Source of the DNA: Pseudomonas sp. CCI4.2
Lineage (GTDB): Bacteria > Pseudomonadota > Gammaproteobacteria > Pseudomonadales > Pseudomonadaceae
Direction of reading: 5' to 3'
DNA: 64,000 nucleotides
Assembly: GCF_034350045.1 (NCBI RefSeq)
Contig: NZ_CP133781.1
Location: forward strand, 999,001-1,063,000
The notes beneath the pieces were generated by a model. It made no database searches and was not told the origin of the DNA. It saw only the letters and a program-made list of their open reading frames with translations. Of the stretch, positions 20,064-29,621 are shown piece after piece (position 1 is the first letter of the stretch; each line of letters begins with the position of its first letter). A program made the position numbers and the translations under genes.

Positions 20064-20193
20064 GAGAAATTCGAAAAGCGGCCAATCGAAACTTTCCACG
20101 CCCACGGCGAAAATTTCCGAAAACCACGAATAGCCCTCTATTAAAGGGCTTCCGAACAGAAAACACCCTTTATGCAGCACACAATTCAAAAAC

Positions 20194-20209
20194 TGGCACG
20201 CCCCCTGCA
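20194..20209 (+). promoter_or_regulatory. Sigma-54 (-24/-12) promoter
   Basis: TGGCACGCCCCCTGCA has GG at 20195-20196 and GC at 20207-20208 with the required 10-bp spacing, close to the consensus. The predicted start is near 20220, reading toward a short untranslated region. Confidence 0.65.
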
Positions 20210-20219
20210 ATAGCTTGAT

Positions 20220-20297
20220 CAAGAGCAACATCAACACCCGCAGTAAGCCCAGTTTTGGGGACCTTGGTACAGGCAGGCCGGGGATTCCCCTCTTTTA
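20220..20297 (+). ncRNA. Candidate NrsZ-like nitrogen-regulated small RNA
   Basis: A sigma-54 promoter reads into a 78-nt untranslated segment. This begins with a CA-rich stretch (GATCAAGAGCAACATCAACA) and ends in GGGG-ATT-CCCC followed by TCTTTT. In P. aeruginosa the NtrC/sigma-54-dependent sRNA NrsZ lies between ntrC and the PA5126-type gene, and the next gene here is of that type. ntrC itself is not upstream; tau debris is. It is shorter than PAO1 NrsZ, so it may be truncated or a different RNA. Confidence 0.4.
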
Positions 20298-20735
20298 TTC
20301 CTCTCGGAGACTAACCTCCAGTCTCCAGCGCCCGTCCACTTTCGTACCGTGCCAGTCACCGTGCAAAGGGCGGGCCGCCAGCAGGTTCAGCAACAGTCCC
20401 CCATCCGCACGTTGCACTCTCCAACGAACATCTTTGCCCTTCAATTTGAACTCACCCCTTTGCGCTTTACCTTGCGTGTTGAACAACATCGCAAGCGAAC
20501 CTGACACCTGCTCACCCCGCACTTTCGGTTCATCGTTGAACCACAACACCAATCCATCTTCAACCGGCTCGATCAGCTGCAGTTCCAGCGGATCAGGCGC
20601 TGTCAGCCGACCGATCATTAGGCCGACCATCACACCCACGATGGCCACCGAGCCAAGTACCTTGGGCCAGAGTTTCGGTCTGGGATCCTCTTCGGGGTTA
20701 GAATGCAGCCCGTCTTTCAATTCGGAGCCGTGCAT
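20295..20735 (-). CDS. Conserved Pseudomonas membrane-anchored protein of unknown function
   Basis: 146-aa protein with a short charged N-terminus, one transmembrane segment at about residues 26-45 ([19 protein letters not shown]) and a periplasmic domain rich in charged residues. It corresponds by context to the PA5126-type gene preceding trmL. Its start codon shares the CATG tetranucleotide with the divergent trmL start, so the two ATGs overlap by two bases. The ribosome site is weak (GGATGA). Function is unknown. Confidence 0.7.
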   Translation of the reverse strand: MHGSELKDGLHSNPEEDPRPKLWPKVLGSVAIVGVMVGLMIGRLTAPDPLELQLIEPVEDGLVLWFNDEPKVRGEQVSGSLAMLFNTQGKAQRGEFKLKGKDVRWRVQRADGGLLLNLLAARPLHGDWHGTKVDGRWRLEVSLREE

Positions 20736-21189
20736 GTTTCACGTCATCCTTTTTCAACCAGAAATTCCGCCGAATACCGGCAATATAATCAGGCTGTGCG
20801 CCAACAGTGGCTGCACCCTGCATTTGATCGAACCATTAGGCTTCGAACTGGACGACAAGCGCTTACGCCGCGCAGGCCTCGATTACCACGAGTACGCCAA
20901 TCTCCAGACTCATGCGGATTTGCCGAGTTGCCTTGAAAGGCTCGGCCATCCACGCCTGTTTGCTTTTACCACAAAAGGCTCGCGGCCTTTTCACGATGCA
21001 CGATTCGAGAAAGGCGACGCCTTTCTATTCGGCCCGGAAAGCCGTGGCTTACCCGTCGACGTGCTCGACTCACTTTCGAGCGATCACCGCCTGCGCCTGC
21101 CCATGCGCGAAGGCTGCCGCAGCTTGAATCTGTCAAACACCGTGGCGGTGGCGGTGTATGAAGCCTGGCGGCAACTGGATTTCGCTTAA
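20734..21189 (+). CDS. trmL: tRNA (cytidine/uridine-2'-O-)-methyltransferase TrmL
   Basis: SPOUT-family methyltransferase, 151 aa, that 2'-O-methylates the wobble nucleotide (C34/U34) of tRNA-Leu isoacceptors. Start at 20734 ([20 protein letters not shown]) after GGAG. Motif 1 ([18 protein letters not shown]), the SAM-knot motif [10 protein letters not shown] and the C-terminal motif [17 protein letters not shown] are all present. The frame is open much further upstream across the opposite-strand gene, which is not coding. Confidence 0.93.
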   Translation: MFHVILFQPEIPPNTGNIIRLCANSGCTLHLIEPLGFELDDKRLRRAGLDYHEYANLQTHADLPSCLERLGHPRLFAFTTKGSRPFHDARFEKGDAFLFGPESRGLPVDVLDSLSSDHRLRLPMREGCRSLNLSNTVAVAVYEAWRQLDFA

Positions 21190-21207
21190 TTCGCTGTTAC
21201 TCGGCCT

Positions 21208-21267
21208 CTGTAGAGCCAACTTGTTGGCGAGAGGCCAGACGCTTCGCCAACAGGTTGGCTCCTACAG
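21208..21267. repeat. REP-like inverted pair
   Basis: CTGTAGAGCCAACTTGTTGG and CCAACAGGTTGGCTCCTACAG face each other across about 18 bp, between convergent trmL and secB. Confidence 0.75.
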
Positions 21268-21271
21268 AAAT

Positions 21272-21300
21272 AAAAAAAACGCCCCGAAAGGCGCTTTTTT
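21272..21300. terminator. Bidirectional terminator between trmL and secB
   Basis: A-run, CGCC-CCGAAA-GGCG stem-loop, T-run. It can serve both convergent genes. Confidence 0.75.
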
Positions 21301-21316
21301 GGGTTCAACCTGCCGC

Positions 21317-21805
21317 TTATTGCACAGTTTGGGGTTCGCCAGACTCTTGCATGCGGGACAATTCTTGCGCGTAGAGCGCGTCGAAATTGACCGGGGCCAG
21401 CATCAGCGCAGGGAATGAACCGCGCACAACAAGGCTGTCGATGGTTTCACGCGCATACGGGAACAGGATGTTTGGGCAGAACGCGCCAAGCGTGTGGCTC
21501 ATGCCGGCCGGGTCCAAACCCTTGATCAAGAAGATGCCTGCTTGCTGAACTTCAACGATAAAAGCTACTTCGTCGCCGTTGTTGACGGTAACTGACAGCG
21601 TCAGCACGACTTCGTAGAAATCGCCTTCCAGCGGCTTCTGGCGAGTATTCAGGTCCAGAGCAACGCTTGGGGTCCATTCCTGGCGAAAGATCGCCGGGCT
21701 TTTTGGTGCTTCGAACGACAAGTCACGAACGTAGATGCGCTGCAAGGAAAATTGCGGGGCTTCAGCGTCTTCTGCTACAGCGCTGTTGGTCGATTGGTCA
21801 GTCAT
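21317..21805 (-). CDS. secB: Protein-export chaperone SecB
   Basis: 162-aa cytosolic chaperone that keeps preproteins unfolded and hands them to SecA. The family core is visible in [33 protein letters not shown] and the [20 protein letters not shown] block near residues 107-126. The N-terminus is the usual acidic [18 protein letters not shown]. It lies downstream of grxC, 38 bp away, on the same strand. Confidence 0.96.
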   Translation of the reverse strand: MTDQSTNSAVAEDAEAPQFSLQRIYVRDLSFEAPKSPAIFRQEWTPSVALDLNTRQKPLEGDFYEVVLTLSVTVNNGDEVAFIVEVQQAGIFLIKGLDPAGMSHTLGAFCPNILFPYARETIDSLVVRGSFPALMLAPVNFDALYAQELSRMQESGEPQTVQ

Positions 21806-21843
21806 GTCAGGTCCTTCTTATAAGGTTCTTTAGGATTTCGGAT

Positions 21844-22098
21844 TCAAGCCTGAAGCAGCGCGTCGAGTTTACCGGCGCGCTCCAGGGCAAACAAATCATC
21901 GCAACCACCCACGTGGTCTGAGCCGATCCAGATTTGCGGGACGGAAGTACGTCCGGCTTTCTGAGTCATTTCAGCGCGAAGCTGAGGCTTGCCATCGACT
22001 CTGACTTCTTCGAAGGCAACCCCTTTGCTTTCCAGCAACTGCTTGGCGCGCATGCAGTAAGGGCACCAGTCGCTTGAATAGACGATGACGTCAGCCAT
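21844..22098 (-). CDS. grxC: Glutaredoxin 3 (GrxC)
   Basis: 84-aa dithiol glutaredoxin. The active site CPYC is at residues 12-15 (SSDWCPYCMRAKQLL); the cis-proline TSVPQIWIG and the glutathione-binding GGCDDL follow. It reduces disulfides using glutathione. It follows the rhodanese gene with one base between stop and start, so the two are co-translated. Confidence 0.95.
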   Translation of the reverse strand: MADVIVYSSDWCPYCMRAKQLLESKGVAFEEVRVDGKPQLRAEMTQKAGRTSVPQIWIGSDHVGGCDDLFALERAGKLDALLQA

Positions 22099-22099
22099 T

Positions 22100-22513
22100 T
22101 CACTTCACCAGAGGCAGGTTGTCGGAACGCCAGGTGGCAATACCGCCCGACAACTTGGCGGCGGTAAAACCGGACTTGAGCAATTCGCGAGCCGTAGTGC
22201 CCGCGTGCTGGCCCTGAGCGTCAACGATGATCAGCGTCTTGGCCTTGTGTTTTTCCAGCTCGGCAACGCGAGAAATCACCTTGTCTTGCGGGAAGCTTAG
22301 GGCGCCAACAATATGCCCAGCCGAGAAATCCTTGGCAGAACGGACGTCGATAACCACGCCCTGATCACTGTTGACCAGCGACGTCAGCTCACGGGTGCTG
22401 AGGCTGCGGCCACCTTTGCTGATTTCTGTCGCGATCAACAGCGCGAGCAGAATGGCGAAGGCGCCAGCCAGCAAATAGTGGTTAGTGGCAAATTCAATCA
22501 GATGAGCAACCAT
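22100..22513 (-). CDS. Membrane-anchored rhodanese-like protein without active-site cysteine
   Basis: 137-aa protein starting at the ATG at 22513 (MVAHLIEFATNHYLLAG), with one N-terminal transmembrane segment (about residues 12-30) followed by a rhodanese domain: GVVIDVRSAKDFSAGHIVGA, LGF-type fold, then GGIATWRSDNLP. At the loop that normally holds the catalytic Cys (C-x-x-G) it reads VDAQGQHAG, so sulfurtransferase chemistry is doubtful. It resembles YibN, which in E. coli is a membrane-anchored partner near secB. An upstream ATG in frame is less likely. Confidence 0.88.
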   Translation of the reverse strand: MVAHLIEFATNHYLLAGAFAILLALLIATEISKGGRSLSTRELTSLVNSDQGVVIDVRSAKDFSAGHIVGALSFPQDKVISRVAELEKHKAKTLIIVDAQGQHAGTTARELLKSGFTAAKLSGGIATWRSDNLPLVK

Positions 22514-22659
22514 CAGTAGGTTCCAGGGCGTTAAAATGGCGGCCAGTATACACAGCACCTAAGGTCGGCCAAAGCCCGTACGGCAGTGACGCCGTTTGAA
22601 CTTGCCCTTAAAATGCCGATCTGTTTTTTTACTTCGTTCATTAGCCGCGAGTGGATTCT

Positions 22660-24195
22660 ATGACTGCCACGCCAAAACCTCTGGTTCTGATCATTTTGGA
22701 CGGCTTCGGACACAGCGATAGCCACGACGGCAACGCTATCTACGACGCCAAAATGCCGGTGATGGATCGCCTTTATGCAACCCAGCCCAACGGCCTGATC
22801 TCAGGTTCAGGGATGGATGTCGGCCTGCCGGACGGGCAGATGGGCAACTCTGAAGTCGGTCATATGAACCTCGGCGCAGGCCGCGTCGTGTACCAGGACT
22901 TCACCCGGGTTACCAAATCAATCCGCGACGGTGACTTTTTTAAGAACCCCACTATTTGCAGCGCTGTCGATAAAGCCGTCAGTGCCGGCAAAGCCGTGCA
23001 TATTCTGGGCCTCTTGTCCCCAGGCGGCGTTCACAGCCATCAGGACCATCTGGTCGCCATGGTCGAACTGGCCGCTCAACAGGGCGCTGAAAAAATCTAT
23101 TTGCACGCCTTTCTAGATGGCCGCGACACGCCACCTCGTAGCGCCAAAGCATCATTGGAGCTGATGGACGCGACCTTCGCCAAACTGGGCAAAGGCCGCA
23201 CCGCCAGCATCATTGGTCGCTATTTCGCTATGGACCGCGACAATCGTTGGGACCGTGTGGCGTCCGCTTACAACCTGATCGTCGACGGCGCTTGCGAGTT
23301 CCAGGCAGCCACCAGCGAGGCCGGTCTTGCATTGGCGTACGAGCGTGGCGAGAACGACGAATTCGTCAAAGCCACCAGCATCGGCGACAAGGTCAGAGTC
23401 GAAGACGGCGACGCCGTGATCTTCATGAACTTCCGCGCCGACCGAGCGCGTGAACTGACCCGAGTGTTCGTCGAAAACGACTTTAAGGATTTCGAGCGCG
23501 CCCGTCAGCCGAAACTGGCCGGATTTGTCATGCTCACTCAGTACGCCGCCAGCATTCCCGCACCCTCGGCTTTTGCCGCCGGCAGCCTGAAAAACGTGCT
23601 CGGCGAATACCTGTCGAACAACGGCAAAACCCAACTGCGGATCGCCGAAACCGAGAAATACGCCCACGTGACGTTCTTTTTCTCTGGCGGCCGTGAAGAA
23701 CCGTTCCCCGGCGAAGAGCGCATTCTGATCCCTTCGCCTAAAGTCGCTACCTACGATTTGCAGCCAGAAATGAGTGCGCCGCAAGTCACTGACAAAATCG
23801 TCGACGCTATCGAACATCAGCGATTCGACGTGATCATCGTCAACTACGCCAATGGCGACATGGTCGGGCACAGCGGCATTCTGTCGGCGGCGATCAAGGC
23901 CGTCGAATACCTTGATGTGTGCATCGGTCGCATTGTCACCGCACTGGATAAAGTCGGCGGAGAAGCGCTGATTACGGCAGACCATGGCAACGTCGAACAG
24001 ATGTCTGACGAAAAGACAGGTCAGGCGCACACGGCCCATACATCCGAGCCCGTGCCGTTCATTTATGTGGGCAAACGCAATTTGAAAGTCCGTGAAGGTG
24101 GCGTTCTGGCAGATGTGGCACCCACCATGCTGCAACTGTTGTCCATGGAAAAACCGGAAGAGATGACCGGTCATTCGATCCTCGTGGCTAAATAA
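22660..24195 (+). CDS. gpmI: 2,3-bisphosphoglycerate-independent phosphoglycerate mutase
   Basis: 511-aa manganese enzyme interconverting 3- and 2-phosphoglycerate in glycolysis and gluconeogenesis. The first metal Asp lies in LIILDGFG, the phosphoserine in [17 protein letters not shown], and the second metal cluster in [13 protein letters not shown] and [11 protein letters not shown]. The ATG at 22660 ([11 protein letters not shown]) is preferred over a GTG three codons earlier. A terminator follows at 24248. Confidence 0.96.
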   Translation: MTATPKPLVLIILDGFGHSDSHDGNAIYDAKMPVMDRLYATQPNGLISGSGMDVGLPDGQMGNSEVGHMNLGAGRVVYQDFTRVTKSIRDGDFFKNPTICSAVDKAVSAGKAVHILGLLSPGGVHSHQDHLVAMVELAAQQGAEKIYLHAFLDGRDTPPRSAKASLELMDATFAKLGKGRTASIIGRYFAMDRDNRWDRVASAYNLIVDGACEFQAATSEAGLALAYERGENDEFVKATSIGDKVRVEDGDAVIFMNFRADRARELTRVFVENDFKDFERARQPKLAGFVMLTQYAASIPAPSAFAAGSLKNVLGEYLSNNGKTQLRIAETEKYAHVTFFFSGGREEPFPGEERILIPSPKVATYDLQPEMSAPQVTDKIVDAIEHQRFDVIIVNYANGDMVGHSGILSAAIKAVEYLDVCIGRIVTALDKVGGEALITADHGNVEQMSDEKTGQAHTAHTSEPVPFIYVGKRNLKVREGGVLADVAPTMLQLLSMEKPEEMTGHSILVAK

Positions 24196-24247
24196 ACCGC
24201 GCTAAAACGGGGTATTGAACCCCGCAGCACCGGTTAATTATCCGACT

Positions 24248-24281
24248 CGCCCCAAAGCAGTAGCTTTGGGGCGTTTTTTTT
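24248..24281 (+). terminator. Intrinsic terminator of gpmI
   Basis: CGCCCCAAAGC pairs with GCTTTGGGGCG around four bases and is followed by eight T. Confidence 0.9.
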
Positions 24282-24340
24282 GCAGCGCGCGGCGGGCATA
24301 CTAGGCTCTGTTCAAACTCCTCCTTGGTGTCGCCCGCCCC

Positions 24341-25669
24341 ATGCTCCGCGCCCTGATCGCCCTAGTTCTCACGTGCTTGCTCACTCCAGCGTTCGCCGAT
24401 GGGCGCGCGCAGACCCAACAACAGTTGGACGCTGCCCGCAAAGACATCACCGAGCTGAAGAAACGCCTCGGCGAGTTGCAGCAGGAGAAATCCGGCGTGC
24501 AGAAAGACCTGCGCGGTACAGAAACCGAAATGGGCAAGCTGGAAAAGCAGGTGGAGGCCCTGCAGAAGGAACAAAAAAAGACTGAAGTCGAGCTGCAACG
24601 GCTCGACCAAGAGAAAAAAAAACTACAAAGCTCCCGCGTTGAACAACAACGGCTGATCGCGATTCAGGCCCGTGCTGCTTACCAGGGTGGCCGTGAGGAA
24701 TACCTGAAACTGCTGTTGAATCAGCAGAACCCGGAAAAATTCGCCCGGACCCTGACCTACTACGACTATTTAAGCCAGGCACGCTTGGCGCAACTGCGCA
24801 GTTTTAATGAAACCCTAAGCCAGTTGGCGGGTGTCGAGAAAGACATCGACCTGCAACAAGCGCAGTTGCTGGTACAGAAAAGCAATCTTGAAGATCAGCG
24901 CCAAGCGCTGGATAAGGTTCGTCAGCAACGCCAACAGGCCCTCGCCAAGCTTAATCAGGATGTGAAAGCTCGCGACGACAAACTGCAAATCCGCCAGCAA
25001 GAACAAAATGATTTGGCGAATGTACTGAAAACCATCGAGGAGACCTTGGCCCGACAAGCTCGCGAAGCTGAAGAAGCCCGCCAGCAGGCCTTGATCGCCC
25101 AGCAGCAAGCAGAAAAACAGCGTCAGCGTGATGAAGAAGCTCGCGCGCTGGCAAAGAACAGCGACAAACCCGGCAGCCGCAATGATGACGACGAAGCGCC
25201 GGTAAAACGTCCTGTCAAAGCGCCTGGGGCAATGGTTTCCAGTGCTGGTGCTTCGTACGGCGGACCTTTTGAGCAAGCAAAGGGAAAACTTCCTTGGCCT
25301 GTTGATGGTCGATTGTTGGCGCGTTTCGGTGAAACACGCGGCGACGACGCCCGAACCAAGTGGGACGGCGTGATGATCAGCGCTCCAGCTGGCAGCCAAG
25401 TACACGCCGTCCACGGCGGTCGCGTGGTGTTTGCCGACTGGTTGCGCGGCGCGGGGCTTCTGGTCATTCTCGACCACGGCAACGGCTTTTTGAGTTTGTA
25501 CGGCCACAACCAGAGTCTGCTCAAGGACGCTGGCGACATTGTTAAAGCGGGTGAGGCGATTTCCACGGTAGGTAACAGTGGTGGTCAAGAAACACCGGCG
25601 TTGTATTTCGCTATACGTCAGCAGGGTCGCCCTAGTGACCCGGCGCAATGGTGCCATGTCCAAGGATAG
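24341..25669 (+). CDS. envC: Murein hydrolase activator EnvC
   Basis: 442-aa periplasmic activator of the septal amidases. It has a signal peptide (MLRALIALVLTCLLTPAFA) and long coiled coils (about residues 25-120 and 145-275) that bind FtsEX. The C-terminal LytM/M23 domain lies at about residues 325-440. It is degenerate: the first metal motif reads KWDGVMI and the usual H-x-H is replaced in PALYFAIRQQ, as expected of an activator rather than an enzyme. ctpA follows after 34 bp. Confidence 0.92.
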   Translation: MLRALIALVLTCLLTPAFADGRAQTQQQLDAARKDITELKKRLGELQQEKSGVQKDLRGTETEMGKLEKQVEALQKEQKKTEVELQRLDQEKKKLQSSRVEQQRLIAIQARAAYQGGREEYLKLLLNQQNPEKFARTLTYYDYLSQARLAQLRSFNETLSQLAGVEKDIDLQQAQLLVQKSNLEDQRQALDKVRQQRQQALAKLNQDVKARDDKLQIRQQEQNDLANVLKTIEETLARQAREAEEARQQALIAQQQAEKQRQRDEEARALAKNSDKPGSRNDDDEAPVKRPVKAPGAMVSSAGASYGGPFEQAKGKLPWPVDGRLLARFGETRGDDARTKWDGVMISAPAGSQVHAVHGGRVVFADWLRGAGLLVILDHGNGFLSLYGHNQSLLKDAGDIVKAGEAISTVGNSGGQETPALYFAIRQQGRPSDPAQWCHVQG

Positions 25670-25703
25670 GCTGGTGCCAACCTCAGGTTTAGGAGTTCGT
25701 TCG

Positions 25704-27041
25704 ATGCTGCATTTGTCCCGCCTCACTTCGCTGGCTCTGGCTATTGCGATCGTTATCGGCGCTCCTCTGGCAACCGCCGCAGAAGCTGTAAAACCTTCAA
25801 CACCTGCTCCAGCAGCAGCCGCGGCCGCTCCAGCCGCCAAAGCGCCTTTACCGCTTGAAGAATTGCGCACGTTCGCTGAGGTCATGGATCGGATCAAAGC
25901 CGCCTACGTCGAACCTGTCGATGACAAAACTTTGCTGGAAAATGCCATCAAGGGCATGCTCAGCAACCTCGACCCGCACTCCGCCTATCTGGGCCCCGAA
26001 GACTTCGAAGAGCTGCAGCAGAGCACCAGCGGCGAATTCGGCGGCCTGGGTATCGAGGTCGGTATCGAAGACGGCTTTATCAAAGTGGTCTCGCCGATCG
26101 ACGACACTCCAGCGTCCAAAGCTGGTGTTGAAGCGGGCGACTTGATCGTCAAGATCAACGGCGCGCCGACTCGCGGTCAGACCATGCAGGAAGCGGTCGA
26201 CAAGATGCGCGGCAAAATCGGCGAAAAAATCACCCTGACCCTGGTGCGCGACGGCGGCACCCCGTTTGACGTGACACTGGCGCGGGCGACTATTCAGGTC
26301 AAGAGCGTCAAATCGCAGATGCTGGAAAATGGCTACGGCTACATTCGCATCACCCAGTTCCAAGTCAAAACCGGCGAAGAAGTCGGCAAGGCGCTGGCCA
26401 AGCTGCGCAAAGACAACGGCAAGAAAATGAGCGGTCTGATTCTCGACCTGCGCAACAACCCCGGCGGCGTGCTGCAAGCGGCGGTGGAAGTGGCGGACCA
26501 CTTCTTGACCAAGGGCTTGATCGTTTACACCAAAGGCCGTATCGCCAACTCCGAACTGCGCTTCTATGCCGACCCGGCCGATGCCAGCGAAGGCGTGCCA
26601 TTGGTGGTGCTGATCAACGGCGGCAGTGCTTCGGCGTCGGAAATCGTTGCCGGTGCGTTGCAGGATCAAAAACGCGGTGTGCTGATGGGCACTGAAAGTT
26701 TCGGCAAAGGCTCGGTGCAAACCGTACTGCCATTGGCCAATGACCGAGCGATCAAAATCACTACGGCGCTGTATTACACGCCTAACGGCCGGTCGATTCA
26801 GGCCCAGGGTATCTCGCCAGACATCGAAGTACGTCGCGGCAAGTTCACCTCCGATGCAGACAGCGAGAACTACAAAGAAGCTGACTTGGCCGGTCACTTG
26901 GGCAACGGCAACGGTGGCGCGGACAAGCCGACGCCAATGACCAAAGCGGCAGCGTCGAAAGCGCGCCCACAAGACGATGACTTCCAGTTGAGTCAGGCGC
27001 TGAGCTTGCTCAAGGGCTTGAGCGTTACGCGCGGCAACTGA
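25704..27041 (+). CDS. ctpA: C-terminal processing peptidase CtpA (S41 family)
   Basis: 445-aa periplasmic serine protease that in Pseudomonas degrades cell-wall hydrolases with lipoprotein partners. The start at 25704 (MLHLSRLTSLALAIAIVIGA) follows AGGAG; an earlier start inside envC is rejected. The PDZ domain covers about residues 85-170 (GIEVGIEDGFIKVVSPIDDT). The catalytic Ser is in INGGSASASEIVAGAL and the Lys in ESFGKGSVQTVLPL. The C-terminal tail is low-complexity. Confidence 0.93.
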   Translation: MLHLSRLTSLALAIAIVIGAPLATAAEAVKPSTPAPAAAAAAPAAKAPLPLEELRTFAEVMDRIKAAYVEPVDDKTLLENAIKGMLSNLDPHSAYLGPEDFEELQQSTSGEFGGLGIEVGIEDGFIKVVSPIDDTPASKAGVEAGDLIVKINGAPTRGQTMQEAVDKMRGKIGEKITLTLVRDGGTPFDVTLARATIQVKSVKSQMLENGYGYIRITQFQVKTGEEVGKALAKLRKDNGKKMSGLILDLRNNPGGVLQAAVEVADHFLTKGLIVYTKGRIANSELRFYADPADASEGVPLVVLINGGSASASEIVAGALQDQKRGVLMGTESFGKGSVQTVLPLANDRAIKITTALYYTPNGRSIQAQGISPDIEVRRGKFTSDADSENYKEADLAGHLGNGNGGADKPTPMTKAAASKARPQDDDFQLSQALSLLKGLSVTRGN

Positions 27042-27042
27042 C

Positions 27043-27843
27043 ATGGGCGTGCGGCTGCTTGTAGGGGTTTTGGCCCTGTCGGTAAGCTTGATCGGCGCTG
27101 CTCAGGCCGCGGCGGTTGAAGCGGTAAAGACCGGCAGTGCGCCGCACGTTGCTTATCTAAGCCTGGTGATCGACGACCTTGGTCAAACGCCTGCGGGCGA
27201 CAGCCGTGCCTTGGCCCTACCCGGCCCGGTTACGCTGGCAATTATGCCGGACACCCCACACGCCACTGAATTCGCCCGTCAGGCTCACCATAAGGGCAAG
27301 ACTGTGATTCTGCACATGCCCATGGACCCGGCGACCGGACCGTTTGCCTGGCATCCCGAACTGCCCCTTCCCGAACTGGAAAAACGCCTGAACGCTGCGT
27401 TGCTTGCCGTGCCGTACGCGGCGGGCATCAACAACCACATGGGCAGCCGCATGACGGCCGAACCCGTGGCAATGACCTGGTTGGTGGCAGAGTTGCAGCG
27501 CCGTCATTTGTTTTTGCTCGACAGCCGGACCAGTGCCAAGACCGTGGCGGCCGCCGAAGCGCAACGCATTGGGCTGGCCAGTTTGTCCCGGGATATCTTT
27601 CTGGATGATGAGCGTACTACTGAAGCGGTGACTGCGCAGCTCAACGCGGCCATCGCATTGGCTCACAAACAAGGCTCAGTGGTGATGATCGGCCACCCCT
27701 ACCCCGTCACCCTCGACGTGCTTGAACGCGAATTGCCACGCCTCAAAGCGCAAGGCATTGTCTGGATCGACCTGCGCCAAATGATCGGCTTACGCGGCAA
27801 TCAAGCGATGGCCGGGCATGGCAAGAATGGGATTTATCGTTGA
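27043..27843 (+). CDS. Divergent polysaccharide deacetylase family protein (YibQ)
   Basis: 266-aa secreted protein of the YibQ/DUF610 divergent deacetylase family. The signal peptide ends SLIGAAQAAA, and the domain shows YLSLVIDDLGQTPAGDSRAL, TLAIMPDTPH and ILHMPMDPATG. The catalytic Asp pair of true NodB deacetylases is partly retained (DDLG), but activity is not established for the family. It starts one base after the ctpA stop, the conserved envC-ctpA-yibQ order. Confidence 0.9.
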   Translation: MGVRLLVGVLALSVSLIGAAQAAAVEAVKTGSAPHVAYLSLVIDDLGQTPAGDSRALALPGPVTLAIMPDTPHATEFARQAHHKGKTVILHMPMDPATGPFAWHPELPLPELEKRLNAALLAVPYAAGINNHMGSRMTAEPVAMTWLVAELQRRHLFLLDSRTSAKTVAAAEAQRIGLASLSRDIFLDDERTTEAVTAQLNAAIALAHKQGSVVMIGHPYPVTLDVLERELPRLKAQGIVWIDLRQMIGLRGNQAMAGHGKNGIYR

Positions 27844-27851
27844 GATCAAGC

Positions 27852-27943
27852 CTGTAGAGCCAACTTGGTGGCGAGACAAGCAACGCTGCACTTTGTCAGA
27901 TACAACGCATTGCTGCCCTTCGCCAACAAGTTGGCTCCTTCAG
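27852..27943. repeat. REP-like inverted pair
   Basis: CTGTAGAGCCAACTTGGTGG and CCAACAAGTTGGCTCCTTCAG face each other about 50 bp apart, between convergent genes. Confidence 0.7.
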
Positions 27944-27959
27944 ATCGATCAACCCTTCG

Positions 27960-28760
27960 CTACAAATACCGCCCCAATATCTCGTCGATCTTGCCTTCAG
28001 CGCGCATTTCATCGAGCGCTTTTTGCAGTTTGGCGACAATCTCGTCGGGCACTTCTTTGTTCAGCGCCAGGAATAACTCGTCGCTGTTGAAGCGCAGTAC
28101 GGTTTTGAGGCCGGCAACGCCTTCCTGGCGCGCCAGGTAGCGGCCTGATGGATCGCCTGTCGCCCACAAATCAATCTGACCCTCGGCAAGCTTTCTGGCG
28201 TTATCTTGGTCTCGTAACACCAGCACCGGGTTTAGCCCGTCGGAAGCCAACTGATCGGCAATGCGATCACCTTTATACGCGCCAATTTTATATTTTTTGG
28301 CTTGTTGCAGGCTGCTTAGCTCGATTGTGCTGTCGGCGCGCGCCAGCATAATCCAGTCATCCGGACCAATGGGACCTACCCACTTGAAGAGTTTTTCCCG
28401 GTCAGGCGAACGGGCCGTTGAGAAAACTCCGTAGCCCGAAGTTTTCATCGCGAGTTTGTAAATGCGGTCCCAGGGAAAACGCAGGGTCATGCTGTAGCCG
28501 ACCCCGGCGCGTTTGAAGGTTTCGCGCAGGATTTCGGCAGAGATACCGGCAATCTTGTTGTCCGGGGCGAAGTTTTTGCCATCCACCGCCATGTTGTAGG
28601 GCGGGAAATTTTCCGTCAGCAACACCACCGAATAAACAGGCGGTGCGTCGGTTGACGCTGCATCCACTACCGGCGTCTCGCTACTGGCGTCGGCCGCATG
28701 AGCGGCGCCCGCCAGTAAAAAACCAATCCCGATTACTGCAAGAAAAACACGTTTAAACAT
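27960..28760 (-). CDS. Periplasmic substrate-binding protein, family 3 (amino-acid type)
   Basis: 266-aa protein with a signal peptide (MFKRVFLAVIGIGFLLAGAA) and an SBP_bac_3 fold: VVLLTENFPPYNM, then DNKIAGISAEILRETFKRAG and RSPDREKLFKWVGPIGPDDW. It stands alone between yibQ and hisF without permease or ATPase genes. Stand-alone copies of this family are common in Pseudomonas and may serve an unlinked ABC transporter. The ligand is unknown. Confidence 0.87.
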   Translation of the reverse strand: MFKRVFLAVIGIGFLLAGAAHAADASSETPVVDAASTDAPPVYSVVLLTENFPPYNMAVDGKNFAPDNKIAGISAEILRETFKRAGVGYSMTLRFPWDRIYKLAMKTSGYGVFSTARSPDREKLFKWVGPIGPDDWIMLARADSTIELSSLQQAKKYKIGAYKGDRIADQLASDGLNPVLVLRDQDNARKLAEGQIDLWATGDPSGRYLARQEGVAGLKTVLRFNSDELFLALNKEVPDEIVAKLQKALDEMRAEGKIDEILGRYL

Positions 28761-28833
28761 GTGCTAGCCCCCGTCCATGACAGCTTTAGAGTGCAGCGCG
28801 ACGGCACTGATGTCCAGTCGCCATCAATGGTTT

Positions 28834-29604
28834 TTAGCGCATTACGATGCCGCGACTGGCCATGTAGGCCTTGGCTTCAGGAACGGTGTATTCGCCGAAG
28901 TGAAAAATACTCGCCGCCAGCACTGCGCTGGCATGGCCTTCCAATACGCCGGCCGCCAAATGCTCGAGATTGCCGACACCGCCCGAAGCGATCACTGGAA
29001 TTCCCAACGCATCGCTGATAGCGCGGGTTACGCCCAAGTCGAAGCCATTTTTCATGCCGTCTTGATCCATGCTGGTGAGCAAAATTTCACCTGCGCCCAG
29101 CTCTTCCATCTTCTTGGCCCATAGCACAGCGTCCAGCCCTGTCGGCTTGCGCCCGCCATGGGTGAAAATCTCCCAGCGCGGGGTTTCGCCCGGCAAGGAA
29201 ACACGCTTGGCGTCAATGGCGACCACGATGCACTGCGAACCGAAACGCGCAGCGGCTTCACCCACGAAGTCTGGGTTGAACACCGCAGCAGTGTTGATCG
29301 AAACCTTATCGGCCCCCGCATTGAGCAGGTTGCGGATGTCTTGCACGGTGCGCACACCACCGCCCACGGTCAGCGGGATAAAGACCTGGCTGGCCATGCG
29401 CTCGACGGTATGCAAGGTGGTATCGCGGCCATCAACGCTGGCCGTGATGTCGAGAAACGTAATTTCGTCTGCGCCCTGCTCGTCGTAGAGGCGGGCGATT
29501 TCCACCGGATCACCGGCGTCACGAATGTTCTCGAACTTGACGCCTTTGACCACTCGGCCGTTGTCGACATCGAGGCAAGGGATGATGCGTTTGGCCAGGG
29601 CCAT
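28834..29604 (-). CDS. hisF: Imidazole glycerol phosphate synthase cyclase subunit HisF
   Basis: 256-aa (beta-alpha)8 barrel that, with HisH, turns PRFAR and ammonia into imidazole glycerol phosphate and AICAR. The N-terminal catalytic Asp is in [14 protein letters not shown], the second catalytic Asp in VAIDAKRV, and phosphate loops are in [10 protein letters not shown] and [10 protein letters not shown]. It is the last his gene here and is separated from hisA by about 100 bp of repeat sequence. Confidence 0.97.
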   Translation of the reverse strand: MALAKRIIPCLDVDNGRVVKGVKFENIRDAGDPVEIARLYDEQGADEITFLDITASVDGRDTTLHTVERMASQVFIPLTVGGGVRTVQDIRNLLNAGADKVSINTAAVFNPDFVGEAAARFGSQCIVVAIDAKRVSLPGETPRWEIFTHGGRKPTGLDAVLWAKKMEELGAGEILLTSMDQDGMKNGFDLGVTRAISDALGIPVIASGGVGNLEHLAAGVLEGHASAVLAASIFHFGEYTVPEAKAYMASRGIVMR

Positions 29605-29621
29605 GGGCTTAATCTCCGATT

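Noticed and set aside
24815..25897. Long minus-strand frame opposite envC-ctpA
   Set aside because: Shadow of GC-rich coding DNA on the plus strand, where both genes are certain.
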